Made by a program: the position numbers and the translations under genes. This document shows, piece by piece, positions 31,688 to 42,634 of a stretch of DNA of 64,000 nucleotides. Positions within the stretch are counted from its first letter, which is position 1, and the number at the start of each line of letters is the position of its first letter. The stretch is from assembly GCA_029953675.1 (NCBI GenBank), contig JAMWBK010000008.1, forward strand, positions 310,001 to 374,000, given 5' to 3'. The notes beneath the pieces were generated by a model. It worked only from the letters and a program-made list of their open reading frames with translations. It had not been told where the DNA came from and made no database searches. This DNA is from Rhodosorus marinus. Lineage: Eukaryota > Rhodophyta > Stylonematophyceae > Stylonematales > Stylonemataceae.

Positions 31688-33419
31688 CAACCCTTCCCTT
31701 TACTCACCCCACCCGACTCCCACCCCAAAAACAGTACCGCCCCTTCGCAATGTACTAACAACCAATTCACCACGAACTACTTCAACTGGAAGTCGACCAA
31801 GCGCCTACTCCCCAACCTTCCCCAACCCCAAACATTCCCACTTCAACCCATTTTATAGACTTTTGCTGAAACGTTTTCCGTCAACTTCTGATGCAAGAAA
31901 ATTCCAACCACAGGCGCCATCCGTCAAAAGACAATTGACGGACATCGCCTTTTCTCATGCTCCCGCTTCCGGTCGGGCCATCAGCGACAGACGTCCTGAC
32001 GTCTGAAACATCAGTAGAGGTAGACTCTGAAACCGGGTGAAACTCTGAATGCTTCAAATGAGAGCGTACTGATGAGAAGAGAGAGGGATAGATAGAGAGA
32101 AGTGGTGATAACCAGTGCTAGAGACTACCCTCATGGACTAGGAAAATCGACGGCTTACTGTCTCCATGTTGGTGAATTTTGCACGAAAAGCACACCCATC
32201 GCAAATCCGTTTCGGACCTGTCGAAGGAACTCAGCGAGACTGTTCATTTGATTATCAATATGTTTCCAAACCGAAGAGGCTGCCAGCCCCCGAATTTTGA
32301 AAGCCCCTCTCCCCCCTCTCTGCGTTCTTGACTTTGGTTTCGGAGTGCTATTGCTTGGGTGCTTGCCAACTTCCAAAAAAAATGGACCGTTCAATCGCTT
32401 CGCGGGTGTGCGGTGTCTCTGGAACACAGCCCAGGCGGACAAAACGCCCTCTTCGTCTCAAGAGCCTCCCGAAGTTTGATGAATTAAGTGCGTGCTCAGT
32501 CGCGTACGCTGAAGAACCTGGTCCACATAGTTCTGTTGTTGACAAGGTTCGAAGCTTTCTAACTCAACGCATCAGCTCCGGCACAAAAAACCGAGCAGCT
32601 CGAATTGCTCAATGGTGAGACTTTGTTTAAGCGTCATGTATAAAATTAGCCCAAATATTTTGTTGACTGAATATATACAATTTCTTAGAAACTATTTTGA
32701 ATACAAAAGCGACGAATAGACTGAACATGGTATGACTCTTACAGTCCAATTTCGCTTTTCAGCCCATGCGACTCGCTTCAGAATGGACAGAGCGATTGGA
32801 TTCTCGACTTGTTTGGACGCGGAGTGATAATAAGCTAGATTAAATCAGGTACTCAATTCCTAGCTGCCCGTGCAATAGATGGAATCAAACTGTTTCGGAA
32901 TTTAGCACTTGACCAAACGACGGCGGGTGAGGTCAAAACCCACTTCTGGCCGTGAAACAAAAGATGACGAAGAAGGGGCGCGTTCAAAATCCCTCGTTTC
33001 TTCGAAACCTTGACCCTCATCCCCTTTACGCAAGAACTCATCCATGGCCTTCAGCGCTCTTCTCAGTTGGCCTAGTCACACGCTGATTGTCCACAAGCCT
33101 CGACGAAGGTTCTCGTCGCTCGCAAGTGTCTTCCGTGAAGCTAGTGCCTTTTCCACTTGACGACAGCGCGTTTGTTGTTCTTCAATACTCACCTTGAACT
33201 GCAAACTCGGAGGACAGCCACGAAGAGCTGCCTATTTTGCGCAGGCTCCACAGGCTATTGCCCAGTCATCAGGCTGTGTCGCATTAAGTAGGAGGGTGCC
33301 GAAGCTTCGAAGCTTTGAGATGGTAGCGTTGTCATAGCAGAGCGAGTGAGTATATGTTGAAGCGAGGCAAAAGGTAGTTACGCTTGACCTGGCTTCTTCA
33401 GGCTTGTAGGGAATGAGTA
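31688..33419. other. intergenic stretch, no gene recognised
   Basis: 1.7 kb between divergent genes. It starts with a C-rich promoter-side tract (31690-31830). Open frames at 32155-32618 overlap on both strands without family marks. No RNA gene or long repeat seen. Confidence 0.4.
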
Positions 33420-33635
33420 ATGGGTTTCAACGCCGGATGGGAGGGATATACTAGACGGAACCTGTTTGGAGTCTCCCTTGGATGTTTTTTCTTTTGTACG
33501 TTTGGGTTCTACTGCAACTCTATGAACAATATGAAGAATATGGACCCGCGATACAAGGACATGCATTTGGTCCAGTATCTCATAAAGGATTTTTCAGATA
33601 TAGCTCACGAGAATTTGGTTGGGGAGAAATGGTAA
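33420..33635 (+). CDS. small single-pass membrane protein, unrecognised
   Basis: ATG-initiated frame of 71 residues. A basic segment (YTRRN) precedes one hydrophobic helix, LFGVSLGCFFFCTFGFYC, then a polar tail with NMKNMDPRYKDMHLVQYL. This layout is typical of small mitochondrial inner-membrane proteins such as respiratory-complex accessory subunits or cytochrome-oxidase assembly factors, but I cannot name the family. The predicted topology puts the short N terminus and basic residues on one side and a 40-residue tail on the other. A further 3' exon is possible, since GTAAG overlaps the stop codon region at 33630-33634. Moderate confidence that it is expressed. Confidence 0.5.
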   Translation: MGFNAGWEGYTRRNLFGVSLGCFFFCTFGFYCNSMNNMKNMDPRYKDMHLVQYLIKDFSDIAHENLVGEKW

Positions 33636-34044
33636 GTAGTTTGAATTTCCGGATTGTGTCGTTTGCACAGAAGCGATGTTTGTAAACCTTGATCGCAGCA
33701 TTTCCTTGTTGTGACTTTATTTGACATAAATCCAAGTTCCAGATGCGTTACTTTTAGCATTTTTTTTTCTTCTTTTTTCTGAGACAAATGATAAACTTCT
33801 GAATGACCCATGCTTAGGCTTGAGTGGCAGCCTCGTCGCGAACGGGAGGCGAAACACGAAGCTGCCGAAGAGTAGGCAACAGCTTTATGATGTACGGCCC
33901 TAACGGACTTCGTATGAGTATCAGCGTAGAAGTGCACAACCAGTTGGAGAGGATAGTTTTCGACGAACTTCGAGTTGACCTTCTGCTTAGTTATTTGAGA
34001 TTAAATTAAGAGCCTAGCGCAGCCAAGAGGTTAAGTTCCGCTCA
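33636..34044. other. spacer, no gene recognised
   Basis: About 400 bases between the small membrane protein gene and the SPC25 stop. AT-rich, with a long T/C tract near 33760-33780. Confidence 0.4.
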
Positions 34045-35089
34045 TTACTGTGCAACGTCAACGAAGAGCTTCCTCATGGCCAAGACGAGGCCGCTCAGTT
34101 CTCTTCTGTTTCCCATCGAGGTGGTCATTTTCGATGTGTTACCTACGGCAGGTTGACAGTCGAACACTGAACCCAAAGCACGTTGTTTCAGTATTGATTT
34201 TATGGCTACTGGAAGCAAGAACGAAGGGCTAGGTGGGAATGCGTACCTCGGCATACCTCCCCGTCGAATCGGAGAGAGAACGCAAAAGTCCGTTCCCGGT
34301 CAGAGGGATCAATATCTGTGAAAACAAACCTGACCGACTCGTCTCGGACCTCGAACTTCAGGCCGAGATATTTCTCGTACAGTTCAATAGTGCAATTGAA
34401 CGAAGCAAGGGCGGAGTTCATTTCTCCCGTTGCCGCGTCCAGATCTGCAAAAAGCAATCAGAGAATACGCCGGCGACAGGATCTATAATCAGTAAACAGT
34501 GTAAGAATCGTGGCTTGGTATATTCAGTCCCGTGAAGAAAACGAATCCAAGGTACCTTTCCGCTGCACATGGGTTTCATCCTTGACGGAACGAATCGCTT
34601 CTACAAGTTGTTCCTTCTTTTCCGGCAGCGTCTGCTTCCTTTGCCCGAGTCTAGATATTCCGGCCTTAAGATCTTCTAGTTCCTGCTTTTGGTTCTCCAG
34701 TCTCCTATTAAAATCGGACTGCTCTTTTTTCGCTTCTGTCTCCCGCGCCTTCAGCTCATCGACGCTCCCTAGTATTGAGTGGAGAAGACTTGGTTAGAGC
34801 GTGCTTTGCAATCTAAGTGATCGGTGTGAGACCACTTCTTTTCACGTACTCGAGAGATCACCGACGATTCTAATATGCTGCTGCTTGAGAAGTTCCTGTG
34901 CTCCAACCTGTATGTTTGAAAGAGAGGGTCTTGATCAGAACACTTGATGTTGATGGATAACCTTGAAAGAGTTGGATACGAAAAGCACTCAGACTTAGGA
35001 CGGCTTACCTGCTCCGAAGCCCAGGAGTCAAATTGCTTTCTTGCCTTGTCTAGATTGTCTTCAAGCTGCTCTACCTTTGCAATATCCAT
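34045..35089 (-). CDS. kinetochore protein SPC25 homolog
   Basis: Five exons on the minus strand: 35009-35089, 34850-34907, 34556-34768, 34247-34444 and 34045-34166, all in phase, 223 residues, close to the usual SPC25 size. The first 120 residues are a coiled coil (LKARETEAKKEQSDF, RRLENQKQELEDLKAG). The C-terminal globular domain contains YEKYLGLKFEV, then VRFVFTDIDPSDRERTFAFSLRF, the most characteristic SPC25 phrase, and a final helix RELSGLVLAMRKLF. SPC25 pairs with SPC24 to anchor the NDC80 complex to the inner kinetochore. It is a fast-evolving protein, so recognition rests on the FTDIDP segment and overall architecture. Confidence 0.88.
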
Positions 35090-36238
35090 CCTGATAGACT
35101 AAAATTCAACCACAAGTACTGCAACCAACCAGTCCGATGTCCGACTAGCAACACATCCAGCCGCGCCTTACAACCAAACGGCAAACAAAGCAAGCTCCCA
35201 ATGTCCCACCAACAACGCAACTCACGTAAACACCTCCAGGAGCCAGTGCCAGTTCCTCTCACGTTCATCTTCCCGATGTATCAGTCTCCTTCTGGGCTCC
35301 TTTCAGCTCAAAGAAAGAAAGCCAAGCATCAGCCATTTCCAATAGCATCTAGCCGTTACCATTCCACCAGAGTCCGCTCGTGCCAACTATTTAAAAAATT
35401 TATAATGATTGATCTAGTCAACTACAGGAAATGACTGAAACCTGGATCAAAGTCTTTTATTCGAAAACTGAAGTATTCATGTGCTTCGGGAATTTATACG
35501 AAAAACCTTATGTCAGGCAAACTCACAAAGTTGGCGAAGAAAATTCAGGGTGGGTTGAAAGACGCAAAATCCGGTCAGAGTCGAAATTATTTTCAAAATA
35601 TACAATTGCTCAACTCGCTCACATTTAAGAAGGGGGTTGATTGAACTAAAAACATGTCCAAAAATATACTGAAAACGAGGATCATTTTTGATGAAAAAAT
35701 CGCTCAAGCAAAACTGACGGCTAGCAACTGATATTCAATCAATAGTTGACCAATCTAGACAATTCTCTCCTCTTTTGGATTGATTCAATCTCTATTCCCG
35801 AAGAAAACGTAAAAATAATGGACTTACTTACCCAATCAGCTCTCATAAATTGATAATTAATTTTGAGTATTTGTATTAATTATCCAATGATCATCTGATG
35901 ATGAGGGCAAGTAATTCGGATATCTATAAAACATGTATAATACAAGAAAAGAATTTATTCTTCATTCCAATTTTATAACTAAACATATAAAATTCTTGGA
36001 TGGAAAGGGTGTGGTGGTTGTGGATAGCAAGCGGTGGGTTTCAGTTTTGCGGATTGCTGACGGTGTGCTACAAGCCGCTAAATGTGGACAAGAAGAGGAG
36101 ATGTTTTCTGAGCGATGAGGTATATTGCGCAATAAAGCCTTCGAATCTGTGCTGGAGGATGGAAAGGTGGTCTCGACCTGTTTGAGGACGTTTGAGTGGA
36201 CTTGGAGTGGAGTTTTGGTGGCACCTGTATGCGCTGGT
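35090..36238. other. divergent spacer between SPC25 and the TauE-type transporter
   Basis: 1.15 kb, AT-rich from about 35390 to 35990. A TATA-like CTATAAAA at 35924-35931 may serve the transporter gene with a long leader. No gene recognised. Confidence 0.4.
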
Positions 36239-37168
36239 ATGAATGCCAACTTGTTTCGCGGGTTGGTTAATAGGAGAGGATTACAGGGTGTTGTTAGTGG
36301 CAGGTCCTCGAGGAGCATCAAGCGCAATGTCCGCAGCGAGAGGGTTGAAGATGATGCGGCTAGTGCAGGTCCAGCAAATGCTACCGTAAAGCCTCCCCGG
36401 GATATGGCGAAGACGTTTCCCATTGGGCTGGTTTCTGGTTCAGTGGGAGCGGTTGCAGGCATTGGCGGGGCGACGATAACAATACCGCTTCTCTGTCGGT
36501 TTCTTGGTATGAAGCAGAAGGAAGCAGCGGGCTCGGCGCTACTGGCTGTCTGTGGAACCGTGTGCGGCAGCGCGTATGTATTTTACCAAGCAGATGCCGT
36601 CAACATGGAAACTGCATCTTATCTTACTGTTTCTGGAGCTTTGGCGGCCCCTCTCGGCGCATACTTTTCCGCGCGAATGCCTGCTTTGACACTGCGACGA
36701 CTCCTTGGAGGATTCATGATGACACTCGCACCGCTGCTTCCCCTCCGTAAATATCTGGAAGCGGGTCATTTCAAGGTGCGACTGTTTGACGAAGAGATGA
36801 CGGACGGCAAAAGGGGCTTTCTCCTTGGATCCGGAACTCTAGTTGGAATTGTTAGCGGTACATTGGGAGTCAGTGGGGGCCCCATTGTGACTCCGACGGT
36901 TGCGATACTTTCGAAACCTGATGATTTCCATAAGGTACTAGGAACGTCTTTTATGGCGATGACTCTCCCAGTGCTGTCGGGAGGGCTCAGCTATATCAGA
37001 AATGGGAACGTGAAACTCTCCATCGTTCCTACACTGCTTGCCGGAACTCTTATTGGAGCTAACCTGGGAAGTAAGCTCGCTCTGAAACTTCCCAGTGACT
37101 ATCTTCAGTACTTTTTCGGCGTCTTCCTGTTCTTCGGCGGCTTGGCAATTTTCCGAAAACCTCTCTGA
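36239..37168 (+). CDS. TauE/SafE (TSUP) family membrane transporter, organelle-targeted
   Basis: Intronless, 309 residues from ATG 36239 (the frame is open further upstream but has no ATG). The first 45 residues are Arg/Ser/Asn-rich without acids (MNANLFRGLVNRRG...), like a plastid or mitochondrial transit peptide. The family signature appears twice as Gly-rich first helices of each half: GAVAGIGGATITIPLL near residue 75 and GIVSGTLGVSGGPIVTP near residue 205. Several further hydrophobic helices follow, ending FFGVFLFFGGLAIF. TSUP proteins export or import small sulfur-containing or organic anions such as sulfite, sulfoacetate or taurine. Substrate here is unknown. The plastid sulfite reductase elsewhere in the window makes a sulfur anion a reasonable guess, no more. 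Confidence 0.88.
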   Translation: MNANLFRGLVNRRGLQGVVSGRSSRSIKRNVRSERVEDDAASAGPANATVKPPRDMAKTFPIGLVSGSVGAVAGIGGATITIPLLCRFLGMKQKEAAGSALLAVCGTVCGSAYVFYQADAVNMETASYLTVSGALAAPLGAYFSARMPALTLRRLLGGFMMTLAPLLPLRKYLEAGHFKVRLFDEEMTDGKRGFLLGSGTLVGIVSGTLGVSGGPIVTPTVAILSKPDDFHKVLGTSFMAMTLPVLSGGLSYIRNGNVKLSIVPTLLAGTLIGANLGSKLALKLPSDYLQYFFGVFLFFGGLAIFRKPL

Positions 37169-37983
37169 AGACCTCTATGTAGAGAATTCAGGCACCCGGT
37201 TGTCTAGATTCGTGGAAGCTACGACGTGGGAGAACATGCGGAGTAGTGCACTTGAGACAATCACATAACTTATTATTCGACGGGAAACTGGTGTATTGTT
37301 ATTATCTCTAGCTTTACCAGTCATGAGCGGGTTTCCTCAAAGAGCGAGCATCTTGTAAAATCAACCCAACGCATGAGGACCGAACTAATACTTTACATGA
37401 TTGCCTAATCCCAATATTCCGTTGCGTGCAGGTGTTGCTTTTGCCACTATGAGCTTAAAAGGAGGAACTGGGCGCTGAGGAAGCCGTCTTTCTCCAATGG
37501 TAAGAGAGTAGCAACACGATGCTCAGAATGCGCTCGCCGTTAGACGATACTGATCTGGTTTTTAAGAGATTCAGGACACGACGTCAAGCAGTTTTTTTTC
37601 CATTCCTGATATGCATGTCTCACCGTTTGTGAGCATGCAATCTCCCAGTCTAACAGATAATCAGCTTTGTACCAGAAGTGGACAAAGCATCCTCGAAATG
37701 GCAAAAACAAAAACAAAAACAAAACTATCCCCCACAACAGGAGCGGAAAACAGAATAGCGTGGACAACTTGGCTGTATCTAAAAAATGAAACTTTAGAGG
37801 AGGGTCTTACGATCACGGCCTGAAACGCCGGTTCGCTTCAGCGTACCAGATGTTGCCAGGGCTTAATCAATCGATATTCTCTGGATCTCGATCGGAAAGC
37901 TAAAATCTTCCTACAACAATATATCAAAGCACCAACATCCATCTACAGCTTAACGTTCAGAATGAGCACGCCCAGTAATTCAA
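37169..37983. other. spacer, no gene recognised
   Basis: About 800 bases between convergent genes. Includes an A-rich tract with CAAAAA units at 37704-37730. No supported reading frame. Confidence 0.4.
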
Positions 37984-38403
37984 TCAGACAAAGATCTGGT
38001 TGGACGGATCTTTCTTGATTTGTCCAACGACCTGTCAAGAATAGTTAGGTAGGTAGACCAACAAAGCGAACTCGAGAGGGGAAAAGGCGTAAAACTTGCC
38101 CCTCCCAGCAGCACCAAGGCAGTATTCATGCGCAACTACGGAAAATTCGGGCGAGTAGGACGAGACCGGAGAGCACATCTTACCGTTCACAGAAGATTTC
38201 TCGAAGTCAACGCGAGCCTCCGTCGTCCTTGAAAAGAGAAGGCTCTCCGCAACTGAGTAAACCAGGCGATGGTCTAAAGTAGAAGCGCGTTTGCCCCGGG
38301 GTACAATCTCAACGTAAGTCTGTAAGGAGAGTCTAGCAATTGCTTTTCTCATTTGCAAACAGCTCACAGCTCTGCCTAAGCAGGCGAAGGCATTGTGGAT
38401 CAT
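37984..38403 (-). CDS. unrecognised spliced gene (partial model)
   Basis: I do not recognise the product. A minus-strand open frame runs from about 38403 to 38140 (HRLVYSVAESLLFSR, RVDFEKSSVNG). A separate 16-codon terminal exon at 37984-38031 (VVGQIKKDPSNQIFV, stop) follows a good acceptor. A donor at GTAGTTGC near 38138 would join the two in phase 0, and a stronger-looking GTAAGA donor near 38183 would not. The 5' end may lie further upstream in additional exons. The composition is protein-like rather than low-complexity. Treat the boundaries as provisional. Confidence 0.35.
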
Positions 38404-39504
38404 AGAATTCCATGAGCCTTGCTGCCGAAGGCGGTGTCAACAGTAGTCTCTCCACCTTTCAGTGCGTATCCATAGGCTCAAGAACATCTGCGTATCATTG
38501 CTCTGCGTGTTCATCATAACCACCCAATCAAATCAAATGGCTTACAGTCTGCATACCTGTAGCCAAATCACAGTATACTACGATAAAGGATTACCCAACC
38601 ATACATGGCAAAGTTATCAAGTTCAATCTATAAGATACTAACTAACGCTTAGTTGGTTAACTAGAAGAAATCCTAAATATACTTCCAAAAATATATAATC
38701 ATTGAACTTTATTGATTGACTAGAGATCAATCTTTGGTCATTTTCAAGAAAAAAAATGTTTGCGCGATACTTTTAGTTGATATTCAAATACTTTTTCCCA
38801 AACGTGTTAAGAATTAATAAAACTTTTGCGAAAAGTGTCCACTTCTTCCAATTCTCGTGGACTTGAATCCCGCAGGGGGCGAGACGAAAGTTTCAGGGGG
38901 TAAGTCATTTTCTATGCTCTAAACAGCATCGAAGTCCTCAAAGTCGTCCTTCCAAAACCCGTCAATTCCTGAATATTATTTTAAATATTCAGATAGTACC
39001 GACTCATTGCGACGACGATACCCCGTAGGCAAAAAGAATAAACAAGCCGGTTGATTTGCAGGAGTTCCCTCAAGCGGAAACGTTCTATCCAATAGAACGA
39101 CGTTATTATTAGACAGCTGTCAAAGAAACTGGATCCTGTCCACCAGCGTCGGTTTCAGAGGATCCTATATCCTACTGAGGGGCAGGAAAGAAAAGGGTTG
39201 GAAAATTGGGAGTAATTTGAGGGGGTGTGACATATCTGCGTTGCAAGCGATTTTCTCTATTAATCATTTTTAGCCTTTCGTATGGGCAATGCGAAAGTAT
39301 TAATGGCCGGATTAACTTGGCCCTGTAGTTTTTTGTTGATTTAAAAAACTGGAGGACGAGGGTTATAGATGGATTAGAAGCAGGATATATATATATAAGC
39401 GTTTAATTCACGAGCGGGAGATGGGGAGGGAGGCGGGCAAGGTAAGGGTTAAGGAGGGAGGGTGAAGGGTGTGTGAAGTGTGGGACGTCGGTGGTAGGAA
39501 AGAT
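38404..39504. other. promoter-side spacer upstream of FtsH
   Basis: 1.1 kb, AT-rich at 38560-38850. The last part holds a TA-repeat TATA-like element at 39385-39398. No gene recognised. Confidence 0.4.
39385..39398 (+). promoter_or_regulatory. TATA-type element upstream of FtsH
   Basis: An uninterrupted alternating AT run ending TATAA lies 107 bases before the FtsH start codon at 39505. Position and sequence fit a TATA box. Confidence 0.5.
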
Positions 39505-41804
39505 ATGGCGTTCTTAGTCTCGGTCTCGGGTGGAACGGCGAGGAGTACCGTTCTGCGGACTTCTACGAAGCCGAATGGAATTGAAGGGGCAAAGGGCGTG
39601 TCCAGGGCATCCGTGAAGATGTCTGCTGAGGCTGGCAAGGTAAGTTTTGAGCTTGAGGGTCTGGCTAATATGGAACGATTGCTGATGGATCTGCTTTTTG
39701 TTTGTTTGTGAAGACGTCATTCGGCTTTGAAAACGTACGAGGACGAATGATGAACTTGATCGAAAGCAAGGTTGCTGAGACGAGAGCGAGCGCTCAGGCA
39801 TGGACGTCTGAGAATGGAAACGTTCTGTCCAGCGATAATGCGAAGGTTGCTACAATGGCCCTACTCAGTGCCATGGTATTTTCTTGCGCCCCAGTGACTC
39901 CGGTTCTTGCCGCAGACACAGCAACCAGCCCAACTATCATGCAACAGAGCCTTCAGGTTGCGGACAAAGAAACTAGCGCTTCCGCAAAGACTCAGCTGGC
40001 CGACAATGGACAGCAGAAGAACGGCCCACAGAGGTGGAGATATTCCAAGTTCATTGATGCTGTGGAACATGACCAGGTCGAGAAGGTCACCTTCTCCGCC
40101 GACGGCCAGCGACTACTTGCTGTTGACGTTGATGGAAACCGTTTCAGGCTTGATGCTTTGCCGAATGATCCAAACCTTCTGAAGACTCTTACCGAGCACA
40201 AGGTTGACGTTACAGTGCTCCCGCAGCAGGAGGAGAACGGAGCAGTGTCTTTCCTCCAGTCGCTCATCTTCCCAGCGATTCTCTTCGGAGGAATTTTCTT
40301 GCTTTCGCGAGGCCAGGGTGGAGGAGGTGGAATGCCGGGACCTGGAGGGATGAACCCCATGGAAATGGGCAGGTCGAAGGCCAAGTTCCAGCTCACTCCG
40401 GAGACTGGTGTCCAGTTTGCTGATGTTGCAGGCTGTGACGGAGCGAAGTTGGAACTCCAGGAAGTCGTTACCTTCCTGAAGGAGCCCGACACATTCAGCG
40501 AGCTTGGAGCGAAAATTCCAAGGGGAGTTATTTTGGAAGGTCCCCCGGGAACCGGAAAGACCCTTCTCGCTAGAGCTGTCGCCGGTGAAGCGGGAGTGCC
40601 TTTCTTTTCCATTTCAGGATCCGAGTTTGTGGAAATGTTCATTGGTGTGGGCGCGTCTCGTGTGAGAGACCTATTTGGTCAAGCCAAGAAGAATGCTCCT
40701 TGCATCATCTTCATTGACGAAATCGATGCCGTCGGAAGGCAGAGAGGCGCTGGCATTGCCGGTGGTAATGACGAGCGTGAGCAGACGCTCAACCAGATTC
40801 TTGTGGAAATGGACGGATTTGAGGGCAACAATGGTGTGATTGTCATTGCTGCGACTAACCGAGCGGACATTCTGGATCAAGCTCTTCTGCGACCTGGTCG
40901 TTTTGATAGGAGAATCATCGTGGACCTTCCAGACTTCAAGGGCCGAGTTAACATTCTCAAGGTCCACTGTCGTGGAAAGCCCCTGGGGCCGGATGTCGAC
41001 ATCGAAATGATTGCGAGGAGAACACCAGGGTTCTCCGGGGCGTCTCTGCAGAACATGATGAACGAAGCTGCCATCTACACTGCTAGGCGAGATAAAACGG
41101 AGATCTCCATGGAGGAGATTGATGACGCCATTGAGCGAGTCACTCTCGGGCTTGAGAGGAAATCGCAGGCGATGAGCGAGGAGAACAAGGAACTGGTTGC
41201 CTACCATGAGGCAGGACATGCCATCGTCGGTGCGATGACGCCGGACTACGATCAGGTTGCGAAGATCACTATTATCCCCAGAGGTGGTGCCGGAGGTGTT
41301 ACCTTCTTCGCGCCAAATGAGGACAGAGTTGACAGCGGGCTGTACTCGAAGCAGTTCTTGGAATCTCAACTCGCCGTCGCTCTCGGAGGCCGGCTTGCAG
41401 AGGAGATTGTGTACGGTGAAGGGGACGTTACCAATGGAGCGTCCAATGACCTGCAGCAGGTTTCACGAATTGCCAGACAAATGATCACGCAGTTCGGATT
41501 CAGCGAGGAGATTGGGCAGATGGCACTGGATGATTCCGATCCTGGAAACCCGTTCTTGGGAAGGCAAATGGCTCAGGGGGGTGCACCGATGAGCATGAGC
41601 CTCCGCGCGCAAGTAGATGATGAAGTTCGACGACTCGTGAAGAACGCGTACCAACGTGCAAGGACTGTGCTTCTGGAGAACAGAGATCTGCTCGATGCTA
41701 CTGCGAAGCTACTGGTTGAGAATGAAACTATGTCCTCGGAGGAATTCCAGCGCCTCGTTGCAACTTACGAGAAGGTGGAAATGATGCCTTATTCCCCTCT
41801 TTGA
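39505..41804 (+). CDS. FtsH AAA+ zinc metalloprotease, thylakoid type
   Basis: Two exons, 39505-39639 and 39714-41804, 741 residues. Exon 1 is a plastid transit peptide. Exon 2 begins with a second hydrophobic segment, [21 protein letters not shown], ending in an Ala-x-Ala-like site as expected for thylakoid transfer. A transmembrane helix ([15 protein letters not shown]) precedes the AAA+ domain. That domain has Walker A GPPGTGKT near residue 321, Walker [17 protein letters not shown], and the second region of homology [20 protein letters not shown]. The protease domain has the zinc motif HEAGH near residue 542. FtsH hexamers extract and degrade photodamaged membrane proteins such as the photosystem II D1 protein. 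Many red algal plastid genomes carry their own ftsH; this copy is nuclear because it is spliced and has a transit peptide. Confidence 0.97.
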
Positions 41805-41990
41805 GCATAATAGCTGTTTTTATGTTGTTCCAAGCGCGGGTGTGTGTTCCTATGTATGTAATAGTGTGAAATTCGTGTAGGGTGAATTGCCGCGGATGTG
41901 TATCTAGCACTAGACCTCTACTCCTAACAGGGATAGAGAAGAAAATAAAAAACGTAATGTCAATCTAACTTTTGTTGCATACTTCCGGTC

Positions 41991-42468
41991 CGATCGCCAT
42001 TCAGTGAGCTCGTTCCCCACTGCTGCGACTACAGCTGAATATCAACCTTCCTGTCCGTCTCGAACACTTCTTCGACAAATTCATAAGACCATACCAAAGC
42101 TTATGAAGGTATCCAACTTTAAAATAGGAATCAGAAAGAAGAAAAAAAATGCAACCTCAAGAACTATCTCCGTACCTATATCGGTTCTTAAACTACCAAA
42201 CTTGAGGGACAAGCTGAGCCTCCTCCCCGTGTCCGATCGGCATTCAGTGAGCTCGTTCCCCACTGCTGCGACTGCGGCTCAATGGAAACCTCCCTGTCTG
42301 TGGCTTGGGCAAATTCCACAACCCACACCAAATCTTATAAAAGGATCCAACTTTAATATGTGAATCAGAAAGAAGAAAAAAATATCCACCTTCAAGAACC
42401 ATCTCCGTACCAACATCGGTTCTTAAACTACCAAAAAAAAATGGAGGGACAAGATGTGCTTCCTCCCC
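41991..42468. repeat. two diverged tandem copies of a ~240-bp unit
   Basis: Copy 1 (about 41991-42228) and copy 2 (about 42234-42468) align along their whole length with scattered substitutions and small indels. Shared blocks include the first 33 bases, beginning GATCG-CATTCAGTGAGC, and the A-rich AATCAGAAAGAAGAAAAAAA with the downstream TCGGTTCTTAAACTACCAAA. The pair lies in the 830-bp gap between the FtsH stop and the stop of the glycine-rich gene on the other strand. Confidence 0.9.
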
Positions 42469-42634
42469 TTCCTCGCCCCCCAACGACGTAAACCACCCGC
42501 TCCAACTGCCACAACCCAAGCCCCTGCTATGTACGGAAAAACCCACTCACAAGAGACGCTATGCAATATGCAATATGTTCACAACAACTAGGTGCAGGAA
42601 GGACGGAGTAGCTTGACAAGGAGGAAGTTAGATA

